Position numbers and translations under genes: made by a program. The notes beneath the pieces are model-generated. The model had not been told where the DNA came from, made no database searches, and was given only the letters and a program-made list of their open reading frames with translations. A stretch of DNA of 43,947 nt from Armatimonadota bacterium (GTDB lineage: Bacteria; Armatimonadota; UBA5829), in assembly GCA_026392045.1 (NCBI GenBank), contig JAPLCU010000011.1:1-43947 (forward strand), in the 5' to 3' direction. Positions 1-7,098 of the stretch are shown in pieces. How positions within the stretch are numbered: the first letter of the stretch is position 1; every line of letters begins with the position of its first letter.

Positions 1-110
1 TCGGCATCAGGATACCGAAGTAACTGGACTTCGGCATCAGGATATCGAAGTAACTGGACTTCGGCATCAGGATATCGAAGTAACTGGACTTCGGCATCAG
101 GATACCGAAG
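1..110. repeat. Family A hairpin array, four copies, 30-bp period
   Basis: Four copies of a 22-bp imperfect palindrome (CTTCGG, ten-base centre, CCGAAG) sit at 1-20 (its first two bases lie outside the window), 29-50, 59-80 and 89-110, separated by the same 8-base spacer. Ends pair over six base pairs and continue, after one mismatch, with ATC/GAT. Copies 2 and 3 read ATCGAAG instead of ACCGAAG, which keeps pairing as a G-U wobble. The array lies just past the 3' end of the minus-strand nucleotidyltransferase gene. The same 30-bp period recurs in cheB. Confidence 0.9.
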
Positions 111-130
111 TAACTGGTTTTGGGAACGGA

Positions 131-892
131 TTAGGCCAAAAGTTTTCTTACGGCTTCCAGGTCGGATGGTTTGTCTATGTCTTCGCCTATTTCGGGATAA
201 GAGCACATAACCGCCAATACCTTGGCGCCGAGCATTCTGGATATCGCCTGCTCTAGTATGCTTACTGTTAGCAGGGATGGGAATCGCCTTGAGAGCAACA
301 CTCTGACGAGCACTCCCATTCCTAACATACGGGCCAGCTTGAAAACTTGTTTCCGGGCGGCGTAGGCTCCGGTGACGCAATCCCAGTTATTTTCTATAAA
401 ATCATGGCTCACTATCATGATATTGCCTGCGGTGAACACGCCGTCTGCGGTTGTCAGGTAGGTTCTGGCAATGCCCGGATAGCGTTCCTCGCAGCGCTCG
501 CGGGTTATCACCGGCAGCGCAAAATCGGCCCCCAACGGCGCCGCGCGCTCAACAAAATCGTCCACGGATTCGGGTGTGAGCAGAGGGATATCCGAGCTCA
601 CTATGAGCACATGAGACTGGGTCTTCAGAGCGTCTTTGCCGAGTTTGATATTGGTGACCATATCAGGGCCAGGCTCGACGATCATGTCCAGACCCTCGGC
701 TTCAACATGACCCACGGCTGCGATTCTGCCCACCGATTTCGAGCCGCGAAGGGCGTTTACCACCCATTGTAGCATGCTCTTACCGCCAAGGTCTACCATC
801 GCGCGGCTGATATTTGGGTCAGACGGATTGAGTTCTTCGCCCGCAGGCGCTCCCGCCAGGATTACTACGTCTATCTTAGAGTCATAAGTCAT
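131..892 (-). CDS. MobA-like NTP transferase domain protein
   Basis: A 253-residue protein with a nucleotidyltransferase fold: it opens with VVILAGAPAGEE, followed by an LGGKSMLQWVVNAL segment typical of NTP_transf_3/MobA-like sugar- or cofactor-nucleotidyl transferases, and a VSSDIPLL motif (around residues 98-105) that supplies the metal-binding Asp of the family. The substrate cannot be told from sequence. It follows ispE by 28 bases on the same strand and is probably cotranscribed. The start ATG (890-892) lies inside a heptamer repeat, so the first residues (MTYD) are repeat-derived; no Shine-Dalgarno sequence is visible and no better in-frame start was found. Function assignment is at domain level only. 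Confidence 0.8.
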   Translation of the reverse strand: MTYDSKIDVVILAGAPAGEELNPSDPNISRAMVDLGGKSMLQWVVNALRGSKSVGRIAAVGHVEAEGLDMIVEPGPDMVTNIKLGKDALKTQSHVLIVSSDIPLLTPESVDDFVERAAPLGADFALPVITRERCEERYPGIARTYLTTADGVFTAGNIMIVSHDFIENNWDCVTGAYAARKQVFKLARMLGMGVLVRVLLSRRFPSLLTVSILEQAISRMLGAKVLAVMCSYPEIGEDIDKPSDLEAVRKLLA

Positions 893-915
893 AAGTTATA
901 AGTTTTAAGTCAACC
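881..915. repeat. Heptamer array, GTYATAA flavour (family F)
   Basis: Five consecutive 7-base units: GTCATAA, GTCATAA, GTTATAA, GTTTTAA, GTCAACC. They cover the start codon of the minus-strand nucleotidyltransferase gene. The same five-unit layout ending in GTCAACC recurs at 31473-31507 upstream of trpE. Confidence 0.85.
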
Positions 916-920
916 TTTGT

Positions 921-1787
921 TTAGGATCGCGGAAGTGTGCGCGTTACGAACAGTTTTGGGAAATCTGAACGCAAGTTTTTCGCTGCCGTCTGACAGTCTT
1001 CTATATCTGCAAATATACCGAATACGGCGGAGCCGGAGCCGGATAGCAGGGTTCCTTGCGCGCCATTATCTTTAAGCATTTGCTTTGCTTTCGCGATTTC
1101 TTCGGATGCGCCGCATGCTATTGGGTCGAAATCATTGTAAAGGCTATTTATAAGCGCTTCACGGTTGCCTGAGTGAATTGCTTTTTCGGCGATGTCACTT
1201 TTGCCTTTGAGCTTGCGGTCTGGAGATTTATCCAGTTCGCTATAGGCCCATGCGGTCGAAACTCCGATAATGGGTTTTACAACTACCAAGTTAAGCTCGG
1301 GCGCGTCCGGCAGAGGCTCGATTTGGTCGCCTCGGCCGCGCATTCGCACCGTGCCGCCGTAGATAAATAGCGGCGCATCTGAGGCCACGCTTGCCGCGAT
1401 TTCTGATAGCTGTTCCAGAGGCAACTGGGTTTCGTAGAGCATATCAAGGCCCAAAATCGCCGCGGCCGCGTTCCCGCTGCCTCCGCCAAGGCCAGCCTGC
1501 ACGGGTATTCTCTTGGTGAGAGCGCATTTTGCTCCGCTTCGGATGCCTGTTGCTATGAAAAAGGCCTCGCATGCCTTGTAAACCAGGTTTGCCGGGCCGG
1601 AAGGGACCCCTGCGGTGTCTGATGTGACTTCGATAACGCCGTTTTCGGCCTTGGAAATGCGAAGCTCGTCCTTTATATCAATAATCTGCGCCACGCTGTC
1701 GAGGTCATGGTAGCCATCTGCGCGCTTGCCGCCGACCTCCAGCGTCAGATTGATTTTAGCATACGAAACCAGTTTTATGTCATGCAT
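921..1787 (-). CDS. ispE: 4-diphosphocytidyl-2-C-methyl-D-erythritol kinase
   Basis: GHMP-family kinase that phosphorylates 4-diphosphocytidyl-2-C-methylerythritol at the 2-hydroxyl with ATP, a cytosolic step of the MEP isoprenoid pathway. The N-terminus reads MHDIKLVSYAKINLTLEV, with the AKINLxL signature and a downstream ADGYHDLDS motif. The glycine-rich ATP loop PVQAGLGGGSGNAAAA and the C-terminal LLSGSGSAVFGIF motif are intact. The frame stays open 20 codons further upstream (to 1847), but those residues do not resemble the family, so the ATG ending at 1787 is chosen; it gives 288 residues, the usual length. It heads a two-gene minus-strand unit with the nucleotidyltransferase. Confidence 0.95.
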   Translation of the reverse strand: MHDIKLVSYAKINLTLEVGGKRADGYHDLDSVAQIIDIKDELRISKAENGVIEVTSDTAGVPSGPANLVYKACEAFFIATGIRSGAKCALTKRIPVQAGLGGGSGNAAAAILGLDMLYETQLPLEQLSEIAASVASDAPLFIYGGTVRMRGRGDQIEPLPDAPELNLVVVKPIIGVSTAWAYSELDKSPDRKLKGKSDIAEKAIHSGNREALINSLYNDFDPIACGASEEIAKAKQMLKDNGAQGTLLSGSGSAVFGIFADIEDCQTAAKNLRSDFPKLFVTRTLPRS

Positions 1788-1894
1788 TCTATAAAGTCCG
1801 CAGGTGAAAGGAAGCACAAAGGCCACCAAATATAACCTGGCGCCCAATAGTAGTCTAGCGCACGTTTATGTTTATGTCAATGCGGAAGGGTTTT

Positions 1895-1922
1895 GGGTGT
1901 TAGGTGTTGGGTGTTGGGAAGG
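1895..1922. repeat. Heptamer array, GGTGTTG flavour (family F)
   Basis: Units GGGTGTT, AGGTGTT, GGGTGTT then GGGAAGG. The trailing GGGAAGGGA also follows the arrays at 3383 and 3594. The complementary flavour lies in trpF at 35731-35758. Confidence 0.75.
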
Positions 1923-1949
1923 GATGGGCTTAGCTGAAACGCTTGAGAC

Positions 1950-2059
1950 GTGTTATGGGGGCCGGAGACCCCCTGAGATCAGTTTCCGCAGCGCCTGCGC
2001 CCTGGAACAGATTTCCAGGGCGATCAAGTGTTATGGGGGGCCGGAGACCCCCTGAGATC
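1950..2059. repeat. Paired G-rich hairpin repeats flanking a family B hairpin
   Basis: Two near-identical 31/32-base direct repeats (1950-1980 and 2028-2059) begin GTGTTATGGGGG and end CCCCCTGAGATC; each can form a GGGG/CCCC hairpin. Between them at 1998-2022 is a perfect 10-bp stem (CGCCCTGGAA/TTCCAGGGCG) with loop CAGAT followed by ATCA, the clearest family B copy. With the heptamers at 1895 the whole ispE-trmFO gap is repeat material. Confidence 0.8.
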
Positions 2060-2081
2060 GCTGCCCTAATTCTGGTATAAT
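2053..2081 (+). promoter_or_regulatory. Extended -10 promoter for trmFO, probably leaderless
   Basis: TGGTATAAT at 2073-2081 is a perfect extended -10 element. The -35 region (TGAGAT at 2053-2058) is poor, as often with extended -10 promoters. The trmFO ATG starts only 8 bases after the -10, where transcription should begin, and no Shine-Dalgarno sequence fits in between, so the mRNA may be leaderless. Confidence 0.6.
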
Positions 2082-2088
2082 TTTATCT

Positions 2089-3441
2089 ATGAAAGACATA
2101 GTGATCGTTGTTGGCGGCGGGCTTGCTGGGTGCGAGGCTGCTTTTCAGATAGCTAAGCGCGGTGTTCGGGTGCGTCTTTTTGAGATGCGGCCGAAGGTGA
2201 TGACCCCCGCGCATACCTCGGGAAATCTGGCGGAGCTTGTGTGCTCCAGCTCGCTCAAATCGAGTTCGCCTATGACCGCGCATGGGCTGCTTAAGGAAGA
2301 AATGCGCTTGATGGGGTCGGTTCTTTTGCCTTGCGCAGATAAGGCTGCGGTGCCCGGCGGGGATGCTTTGTGCGTGGACAGGGAGCTTTTCAGTGAACTG
2401 GTGAGCGCTGAGATTGAGGGAAACCCGTTAATAGAGGTGGTGCGCGATGAGATTGCGTCGATTCCTGAGAATCGGCCATGCGTGATCGCTACGGGGCCGC
2501 TTACCTCGCCCGCGCTTGCCGAGAGCATAAAGGAGCTTACGGGCGCGAAGCATTTACACTTTTTTGATGCCATTGCGCCATCGGTAGATCCCGAAACTAT
2601 CGATTGGGAAAAAGTCTTTAAGCAGTCTCGCTATGATAAGGGAGAGGCGGCTTATATAAATTGCCCGATGACGCGCGAGGAGTATGAGGCGTTTATTGAT
2701 GCGTTGGTCTCGGCTGAGATCGCGAACTTGCATCTGGAAGAGGAGAAAGACGCGCGATATTTTGAGGGATGCCTGCCGGTGGAAGTAATCGCCGGCCGAG
2801 GGCGGGAAACGCTATCTTTCGGCACAATGAAGCCTGTCGGGCTTACTGATCCGCACACGGGCAAGCGGCCGCATGCGGTGGTCCAGCTCAGGCAGGAAAA
2901 CGCCGAGGGGACGATCTACGGGCTGGTCGGGTTTCAAACTCAGCTTCGGCAATCCGAGCAGGAGCGCGTGTTCAGAATGATTCCAGGCCTGGAACACGCT
3001 GATTTTGTGCGATACGGCGCGGTGCATCGCAATACCTATATCGATTCGCCAAATTTGCTCACTCCCGCGCTTCATACGAAGCTGGATATGGGTCTGTTTT
3101 TCGCGGGGCAGATGGTGGGCGTTGAGGGTTATATGGAGTCGGCGGCGGCGGGAATTGTGGCCGGGATTAACGCTGCCCGCGCGGCGCTGGGTGAGGCCCC
3201 GATAATTCTACCTAAACAGACAATGACCGGCGCGCTGCTGGATTATATCGCCAATTGCCCGATAGATGATTTCCAGCCGATGAACTCGAACTTTGGCATT
3301 CTACCGGAGATTCCAGGAAAGCACAGCAAGAAGCTGCGCAAGGAGATGAAGACGGAGCGGGCGAGGAAGGCGATGGAAGGAAGTGGAGAGTGGAAAGTGG
3401 AAAGCGGAGAGCAGGGAAGGGAAGGGACGCTTGGCCCCTGA
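2089..3441 (+). CDS. trmFO: tRNA (uracil-54-C5)-methyltransferase, folate/FAD-dependent
   Basis: Flavoprotein that makes ribothymidine at position 54 of the tRNA T-loop using methylenetetrahydrofolate. The N-terminal FAD-binding motif IVVGGGLAGCEAAFQIAKRG, the LFEMRP motif, and the SGNLAELVCSSSLKS and CSSSLKSSSPMTAHGLLK stretches are family hallmarks. Further signatures are NCPMTREEYEAFIDAL and AGQMVGVEGYMESAAAG near residues 345-360. At 450 residues it is slightly longer than the usual 435-440, because the last ~20 codons read through a heptamer repeat (3383-3417) and end in a non-conserved EWKVESGEQG-type tail. The start has no visible ribosome site but has a promoter directly upstream. Confidence 0.95.
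   Translation: MKDIVIVVGGGLAGCEAAFQIAKRGVRVRLFEMRPKVMTPAHTSGNLAELVCSSSLKSSSPMTAHGLLKEEMRLMGSVLLPCADKAAVPGGDALCVDRELFSELVSAEIEGNPLIEVVRDEIASIPENRPCVIATGPLTSPALAESIKELTGAKHLHFFDAIAPSVDPETIDWEKVFKQSRYDKGEAAYINCPMTREEYEAFIDALVSAEIANLHLEEEKDARYFEGCLPVEVIAGRGRETLSFGTMKPVGLTDPHTGKRPHAVVQLRQENAEGTIYGLVGFQTQLRQSEQERVFRMIPGLEHADFVRYGAVHRNTYIDSPNLLTPALHTKLDMGLFFAGQMVGVEGYMESAAAGIVAGINAARAALGEAPIILPKQTMTGALLDYIANCPIDDFQPMNSNFGILPEIPGKHSKKLRKEMKTERARKAMEGSGEWKVESGEQGREGTLGP
3383..3417. repeat. Heptamer array, GTGGAAA flavour, inside the trmFO 3' end
   Basis: Five 7-base units: GTGGAGA, GTGGAAA, GTGGAAA, GCGGAGA, GCAGGGA, followed by AGGGA. They encode the non-conserved C-terminal tail of TrmFO. A short relative (GTGGAAA, GCGGAAA) lies at 6832-6845. 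Confidence 0.85.
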
Positions 3442-3554
3442 GAAACCTCCGGTCTGCTTGCTCTTATCTCATAAATCTTTGCGAAGCTGCGCCTATTGTG
3501 TTAAACTTGGTTTGGCAAGGTGAGTGTGGGCTTATCGTCTTGTGGAATTGAGGG

Positions 3555-3762
3555 TTAGCATGCTGCTCATCCTTCGAGAACCTCAGCGGCCAGAGTTCTG
3601 AGTTCTGAGTTTTGAGTTTTGAGTTGGGGAAGGGATGGGTCGGCTTAAATTTGTGAGGTTAGCATGCTGCTCATCCTTCGAGAACCTCAGCGGCCAGAGT
3701 TCTGAGTTCTGAGTTTTGAGTTTTGAGTTGGGGAAGGGATGGGTCGGCTTAAATTTGTGAGG
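3555..3762. repeat. 104-bp perfect tandem duplication
   Basis: Bases 3555-3658 and 3659-3762 are identical by eye. Each copy holds a family E element (CATGCTGCTCATCCTTCGAG...), an AGTTCTG/AGTTTTG heptamer array (3594-3628 and 3698-3732), GGGAAGGGA, and the first eight codons (MGRLKFVR) of the lptC frame. The first copy therefore carries a decoy start at 3635 that loses similarity at the junction. The rest of the 3442-3738 gap shows no gene. Confidence 0.9.
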
Positions 3763-4359
3763 AATAGTAGAACTATAATAATGCCGGTTTTGATCATTGT
3801 GCTTGGCGCGGTTTTTGTTTTGCTGGCGGGTTGTGGTCGGCAGAGCTCTAACACGCCTGCCAGGGCGCCTGTGACTGAGAAGAAGGCTGAACAGTTGAAG
3901 CCGGTTAAGCCCGTCGAAGAATCAGGCCCGAAGTTTGCGGTTCACGGAGAAAAGCCCACCTTGAACTGGGTGGAGAATGGTTCTCTGAGGATGCGGGCGA
4001 CCGCGCAGGAGTTGAAAGGCGATGAAATCAACAAGATCGCCGTGGCGAAAGATTTTTCCGGCGAAATGTATGAAAACGGCAAGATTTCAACTATGATGAC
4101 CGCACCGAAAGTGGTCGCCGATACCCCGAAGCGCATTGTGACTGCCTGCGACGGAGTGATATTGAAATCATTGGATCGCAAGACCGTGGTGAGCGCGAAG
4201 TGGATAAGATGGTTTGCCAGGGAGCAGAAGGTGATAGGCGTCGGCGATGTGAAGATCACCTCTGAAATGGGAAATATGACAGGAGCTGCTTTTGAAGCAG
4301 ATACAGCGCTTAAAACGCTTAAGGTGAAGGATTCCGCGAAAGGATTGGATATCAAATGA
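3739..4359 (+). CDS. lptC: LptC-like lipoprotein of LPS export
   Basis: A 206-residue protein with a short basic N-terminus, a hydrophobic segment (residues ~14-30) and a lipobox LLAGC, so it is probably an envelope-anchored lipoprotein. The remainder is a β-rich region with alternating polar/hydrophobic strands (for example MRATAQELKGD and IRWFAREQKVIGVGDVKI) as in LptC/OstA-type proteins. It overlaps lptA by 4 bases (ATGA) and leads lptA-lptB-lptF/G, which supports the role of linking the inner-membrane transporter to the periplasmic bridge. The start is uncertain: the ATG at 3739 lies in a duplicated repeat right after GGGGAAGGG, and a second ATG at 3781 (MPVLIIV) would also give a signal peptide. 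Confidence 0.75.
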   Translation: MGRLKFVRNSRTIIMPVLIIVLGAVFVLLAGCGRQSSNTPARAPVTEKKAEQLKPVKPVEESGPKFAVHGEKPTLNWVENGSLRMRATAQELKGDEINKIAVAKDFSGEMYENGKISTMMTAPKVVADTPKRIVTACDGVILKSLDRKTVVSAKWIRWFAREQKVIGVGDVKITSEMGNMTGAAFEADTALKTLKVKDSAKGLDIK

Positions 4360-4940
4360 AAGTTAAATTGGCGATTCTGGGCTTTGTATTTCTGGCGGCA
4401 TCGATTGGCGCGGCGCATAGCGCAACGCTTAAGGTGCGTGATATAAATGCCGTCGCAGACACAATTCTAGTTACCGAATCCAAGCTCAAGCTGAGCGGCG
4501 CTGTCCGTATTCAGAACGAAAACAAAGTTGCTAAGACTTCGTTTGATGCCACCGCTAAGAATATGGTTGCGAATTTCTTTCAGAAGGCGGATGGAAAAGC
4601 CAAGGCGATGGGTATGACGTCAATCAAATCCGCTACCATGGATGGCCCCGTGAAGATAATCTACACTGAGCTGGATGATAAGGGAAAAAGCGTCAAAACT
4701 ACAGCGACCGCCGATAATGCAACTTACGATGGCGTGGGGCAAATTGCTACTCTTGTCGGCCATGTGAATATCGTGCGCGAGAGCGCTGAGGATTCCCTCG
4801 TTCTGACTGGGGACACCGGCTATGTCAATCTCAAGCCAAACCTCGGCGAAGATGAGACACGTTTCAAGGTGGAAAGCGCGACCGGAGTGAGCACTATTGA
4901 TGTGACACCCAAGGCACAGCCAAAGAAGGAAAACAAGTGA
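4356..4940 (+). CDS. lptA: LptA/OstA-like periplasmic LPS transport protein
   Basis: A 194-residue secreted protein with a clear signal peptide (MKVKLAILGFVFLAASIG, cleavage probably after AHS). The mature part has the β-jellyroll repeat character of OstA/LptA: ESKLKLSGAVRIQNE, TATADNATYDGVGQIATLVGHVNI, LTGDTGYVNL. It would form part of the bridge carrying LPS across the periplasm. It overlaps lptC by 4 bases and lptB by 4 bases (GTGA), so the three are translationally coupled. The Lys-rich C-terminus (PKAQPKKENK) is not conserved. Assignment rests on fold character plus operon position. Confidence 0.8.
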   Translation: MKVKLAILGFVFLAASIGAAHSATLKVRDINAVADTILVTESKLKLSGAVRIQNENKVAKTSFDATAKNMVANFFQKADGKAKAMGMTSIKSATMDGPVKIIYTELDDKGKSVKTTATADNATYDGVGQIATLVGHVNIVRESAEDSLVLTGDTGYVNLKPNLGEDETRFKVESATGVSTIDVTPKAQPKKENK

Positions 4941-5656
4941 AGTTAGAAGTCCATAATCTGGTCAAGACATATAAAGGCCGCCGCGTGGTTAACGACGTGA
5001 GCATGTCCATGGAAACCGGCGAGACCATCGGGCTCCTGGGCCCTAACGGCGCGGGTAAGACTACGTCGTTTTATATGATGGTCGGTCTCGTGCGTCCAGA
5101 TCAAGGAAATGTCTTTTTGGACGGCAAGGACATTACCAAAAAGCCCATGTATCTTAGAGCGAGGATGGGGCTGGGTTATCTTGCGCAGGAGGCTTCAATT
5201 TTTCGTAAGCTTACCGTGGCTGAGAATATTCTTTTGGTGCTGGAAATGCACGGGGTGAGCAGGAAGAAGCGCCTGGAGCGTACTGACCAGCTTTTGAACG
5301 AGTTCGGCCTGCAGAATGTGCGCAATTCCAAGGGGCAGGTGCTTTCCGGAGGCGAGAGGCGGCGTGTGGAGATCGCGCGTTGTTTGGCAACCGATCCGCA
5401 GTTTATTCTGTTGGATGAGCCGTTTACCGGCGTTGACCCGATTGCAATCGGAGATATTCAAGACATCGTGCGCAGCCTTAAAGACAAAGGAATTGGGATC
5501 GTTATTACCGATCATAACGTGCGAGAGACCCTGGCGATCACCGACCGGGCGTATATAATGTCTGAAGGTGAGATAAAGACAGCCGGTTTGTCTGCCGAGC
5601 TTCCTGATGACCCGATAGCGCGCAAGTTTTACCTTGGTGATCGGTTCGAGATGTGA
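4937..5656 (+). CDS. lptB: LPS export ABC transporter ATPase
   Basis: A 239-residue ABC ATPase of the LptB group, which powers LPS extraction from the inner membrane. Visible motifs are Walker A GPNGAGKTTSFYMMVG (~35-50), the Q-loop in LGYLAQEASIFRKLTV, signature LSGGERRRVEIARCLA, Walker B FILLDEPFTGVDPIA, and the switch His in ITDHNVRETL. The YLAQEASIF and FTGVDPIA wording is characteristic of LptB rather than other importers. It uses a GTG start overlapping the lptA stop, and lptF/G follows after 6 bases. Confidence 0.95.
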   Translation: MKLEVHNLVKTYKGRRVVNDVSMSMETGETIGLLGPNGAGKTTSFYMMVGLVRPDQGNVFLDGKDITKKPMYLRARMGLGYLAQEASIFRKLTVAENILLVLEMHGVSRKKRLERTDQLLNEFGLQNVRNSKGQVLSGGERRRVEIARCLATDPQFILLDEPFTGVDPIAIGDIQDIVRSLKDKGIGIVITDHNVRETLAITDRAYIMSEGEIKTAGLSAELPDDPIARKFYLGDRFEM

Positions 5657-5662
5657 GGCGGC

Positions 5663-6823
5663 ATGAAATTAGTTTATAGATTGATTTTCAATGAGCTCAT
5701 TGGCCCATTTGTGTTTGGGGTGATGGCTTTTACGTCTGTTATGTTTGCCGGTTCGCAGTTGCTCAAAATCACCAGCTGGCTGATGGGCGGCACAATTGGC
5801 TTTGGGACGGCGCTTGAGATGATTTTGCTGGCGCTGCCCTCGATCATTGTGTATACGCTGCCGATGAGCACTCTCCTTGCTGTGCTCTTGGGAATTGGTC
5901 GACTTTCGGGCGATAGCGAAATTGTGGCGCTTTTCGCCGGGGGGATGAGCTTCTACCGACTTGCTGTGCCTGTGCTTATAATGGGAATCGTGATCAGCGC
6001 GGGGTCAATTGCGCTAAATGAGGTCACTGTGCCGTGGGCTTATCAGCGCTATGAAGTGATACAATCGATAGTTTTCAAAGAAGAAGCGCCGACCCAGAGG
6101 GCTTTTTCGTTTGGCGACGATAATATGAATATGCAGGTAATGGTCAACGGCGGCATAGACGTTGATAAAGGCGAGCTCAGGCATGTTACAATAATTCAAT
6201 TCGCCACCAGGGACGGTGTGGTCAATGGGGTTAAAGTGGCGAAAGGGCAGCCTGTAACGATAACCTATGCCGAACGGGCTATGTGGGATGGTCTTACCGA
6301 TAGCAACAAGCGCTTTAAGTGGTTGCTGTATAATAGTTCCACCCAGAACCTGGGGACGGATTCGCCATCGGGGACATCGTTTAGTTCGCTGGATGTGCAG
6401 CCGATTGAGATCAGACGCACACCCAATCAGCTTGCTCTTTACCAGATGACCAATATGCGCAACACCGATCAGCTTAGCTTTAGGCAGCTTACGCAGATGG
6501 TGGAGCAGCTTAAGAGCAACCCGACCGTGAATTGGGAGAAGATTCGAGAGTGCGATGTTAACCGCTGGAATAAGTTTGCGCTGCCGATTTCCAGCCTGGT
6601 TTTTGCTCTGATTGCTGCGCCTTTGGGTATAAGACCCAGCAGAAGTGGTTCCTCGGTAGGATTCGGGCTGAGCATTTTGCTTATTCTGCTCTATTGGATA
6701 GTTTGGCACTTTACTTCGCATTTGGCTATACAGGGGAACCTGCCTGCGCCTGCGGGAGCCTTTATGGCTGATGTGCTGGGGATTATTGTTGCTTTGGCGC
6801 TAATTAAGCGCGTGGCTAAGTAG
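5663..6823 (+). CDS. LptF/LptG family LPS export permease
   Basis: A 386-residue inner-membrane protein of the YjgP/YjgQ (LptF/G) family. N-terminal transmembrane segments include VFGVMAFTSVMFAGSQLL and a GMSFYRLAVPVLIMGIVISAGS stretch. A periplasmic β-rich domain spans roughly residues 120-290, and three C-terminal segments start at FALPISSLVFALIAAPLGI, the best family signature. Only one permease is in this operon, so either it acts as a homodimer or a second copy is elsewhere; LptF and LptG cannot be separated from this sequence alone. GAGG lies five bases before the ATG. Confidence 0.9.
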   Translation: MKLVYRLIFNELIGPFVFGVMAFTSVMFAGSQLLKITSWLMGGTIGFGTALEMILLALPSIIVYTLPMSTLLAVLLGIGRLSGDSEIVALFAGGMSFYRLAVPVLIMGIVISAGSIALNEVTVPWAYQRYEVIQSIVFKEEAPTQRAFSFGDDNMNMQVMVNGGIDVDKGELRHVTIIQFATRDGVVNGVKVAKGQPVTITYAERAMWDGLTDSNKRFKWLLYNSSTQNLGTDSPSGTSFSSLDVQPIEIRRTPNQLALYQMTNMRNTDQLSFRQLTQMVEQLKSNPTVNWEKIRECDVNRWNKFALPISSLVFALIAAPLGIRPSRSGSSVGFGLSILLILLYWIVWHFTSHLAIQGNLPAPAGAFMADVLGIIVALALIKRVAK

Positions 6824-6831
6824 AGCATTTA

Positions 6832-6951
6832 GTGGAAAGCGGAAAGCTCTGATCGCCCTGGAAATCTGTTCCAGGGCGCAGGTATCGCGGAAAGCTCTGA
6901 TCGCCCTGGAAATCTGTTCCAGGGCGCGGGTATCGCGGAAATCTATTCCGC
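6832..6951. repeat. 48-bp tandem duplication with three family B hairpins
   Basis: Two heptamers (GTGGAAA, GCGGAAA) lead into two 48-bp direct repeats (6839-6886 and 6887-6934). Each contains a reverse-orientation family B hairpin preceded by GATCG (6854-6878 and 6902-6926, stem CGCCCTGGAA). A third, shorter hairpin with a different stem (GCGGAA/TTCCGC) follows at 6935-6951. This fills most of the lptF/G to DUF3084 gap. Confidence 0.85.
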
Positions 6952-6976
6952 CTGTAAGGCCTTGGTAGGTGAGTCA

Positions 6977-7026
6977 TCCCGATTTAATCGGGACAAACGT
7001 ACGTCGGGGAACAGATTTCCCCGACG
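6977..7026. repeat. Family C palindrome next to a family B hairpin
   Basis: TCCCGATTTAATCGGGA at 6977-6993 is a perfect palindrome with a one-base centre; the identical 17-mer recurs at 22440. At 7002-7026 a perfect 10-bp stem (CGTCGGGGAA/TTCCCCGACG) with loop CAGAT is followed by ATCT, a family B copy whose stem differs from the 1998 copy by paired changes. Confidence 0.85.
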
Positions 7027-7098
7027 ATCTCTATTGTCTGCGACGATCTCGGTATGCGGTCTCGGTATGCGGCCGAGCAGGGGTCAAAAAGGAACTCG

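Noticed and set aside
1-110. Possible CRISPR array
   Set aside because: The spacers are only 8 bases and identical to each other, and the repeat is a hairpin also found singly elsewhere. No cas gene is present.
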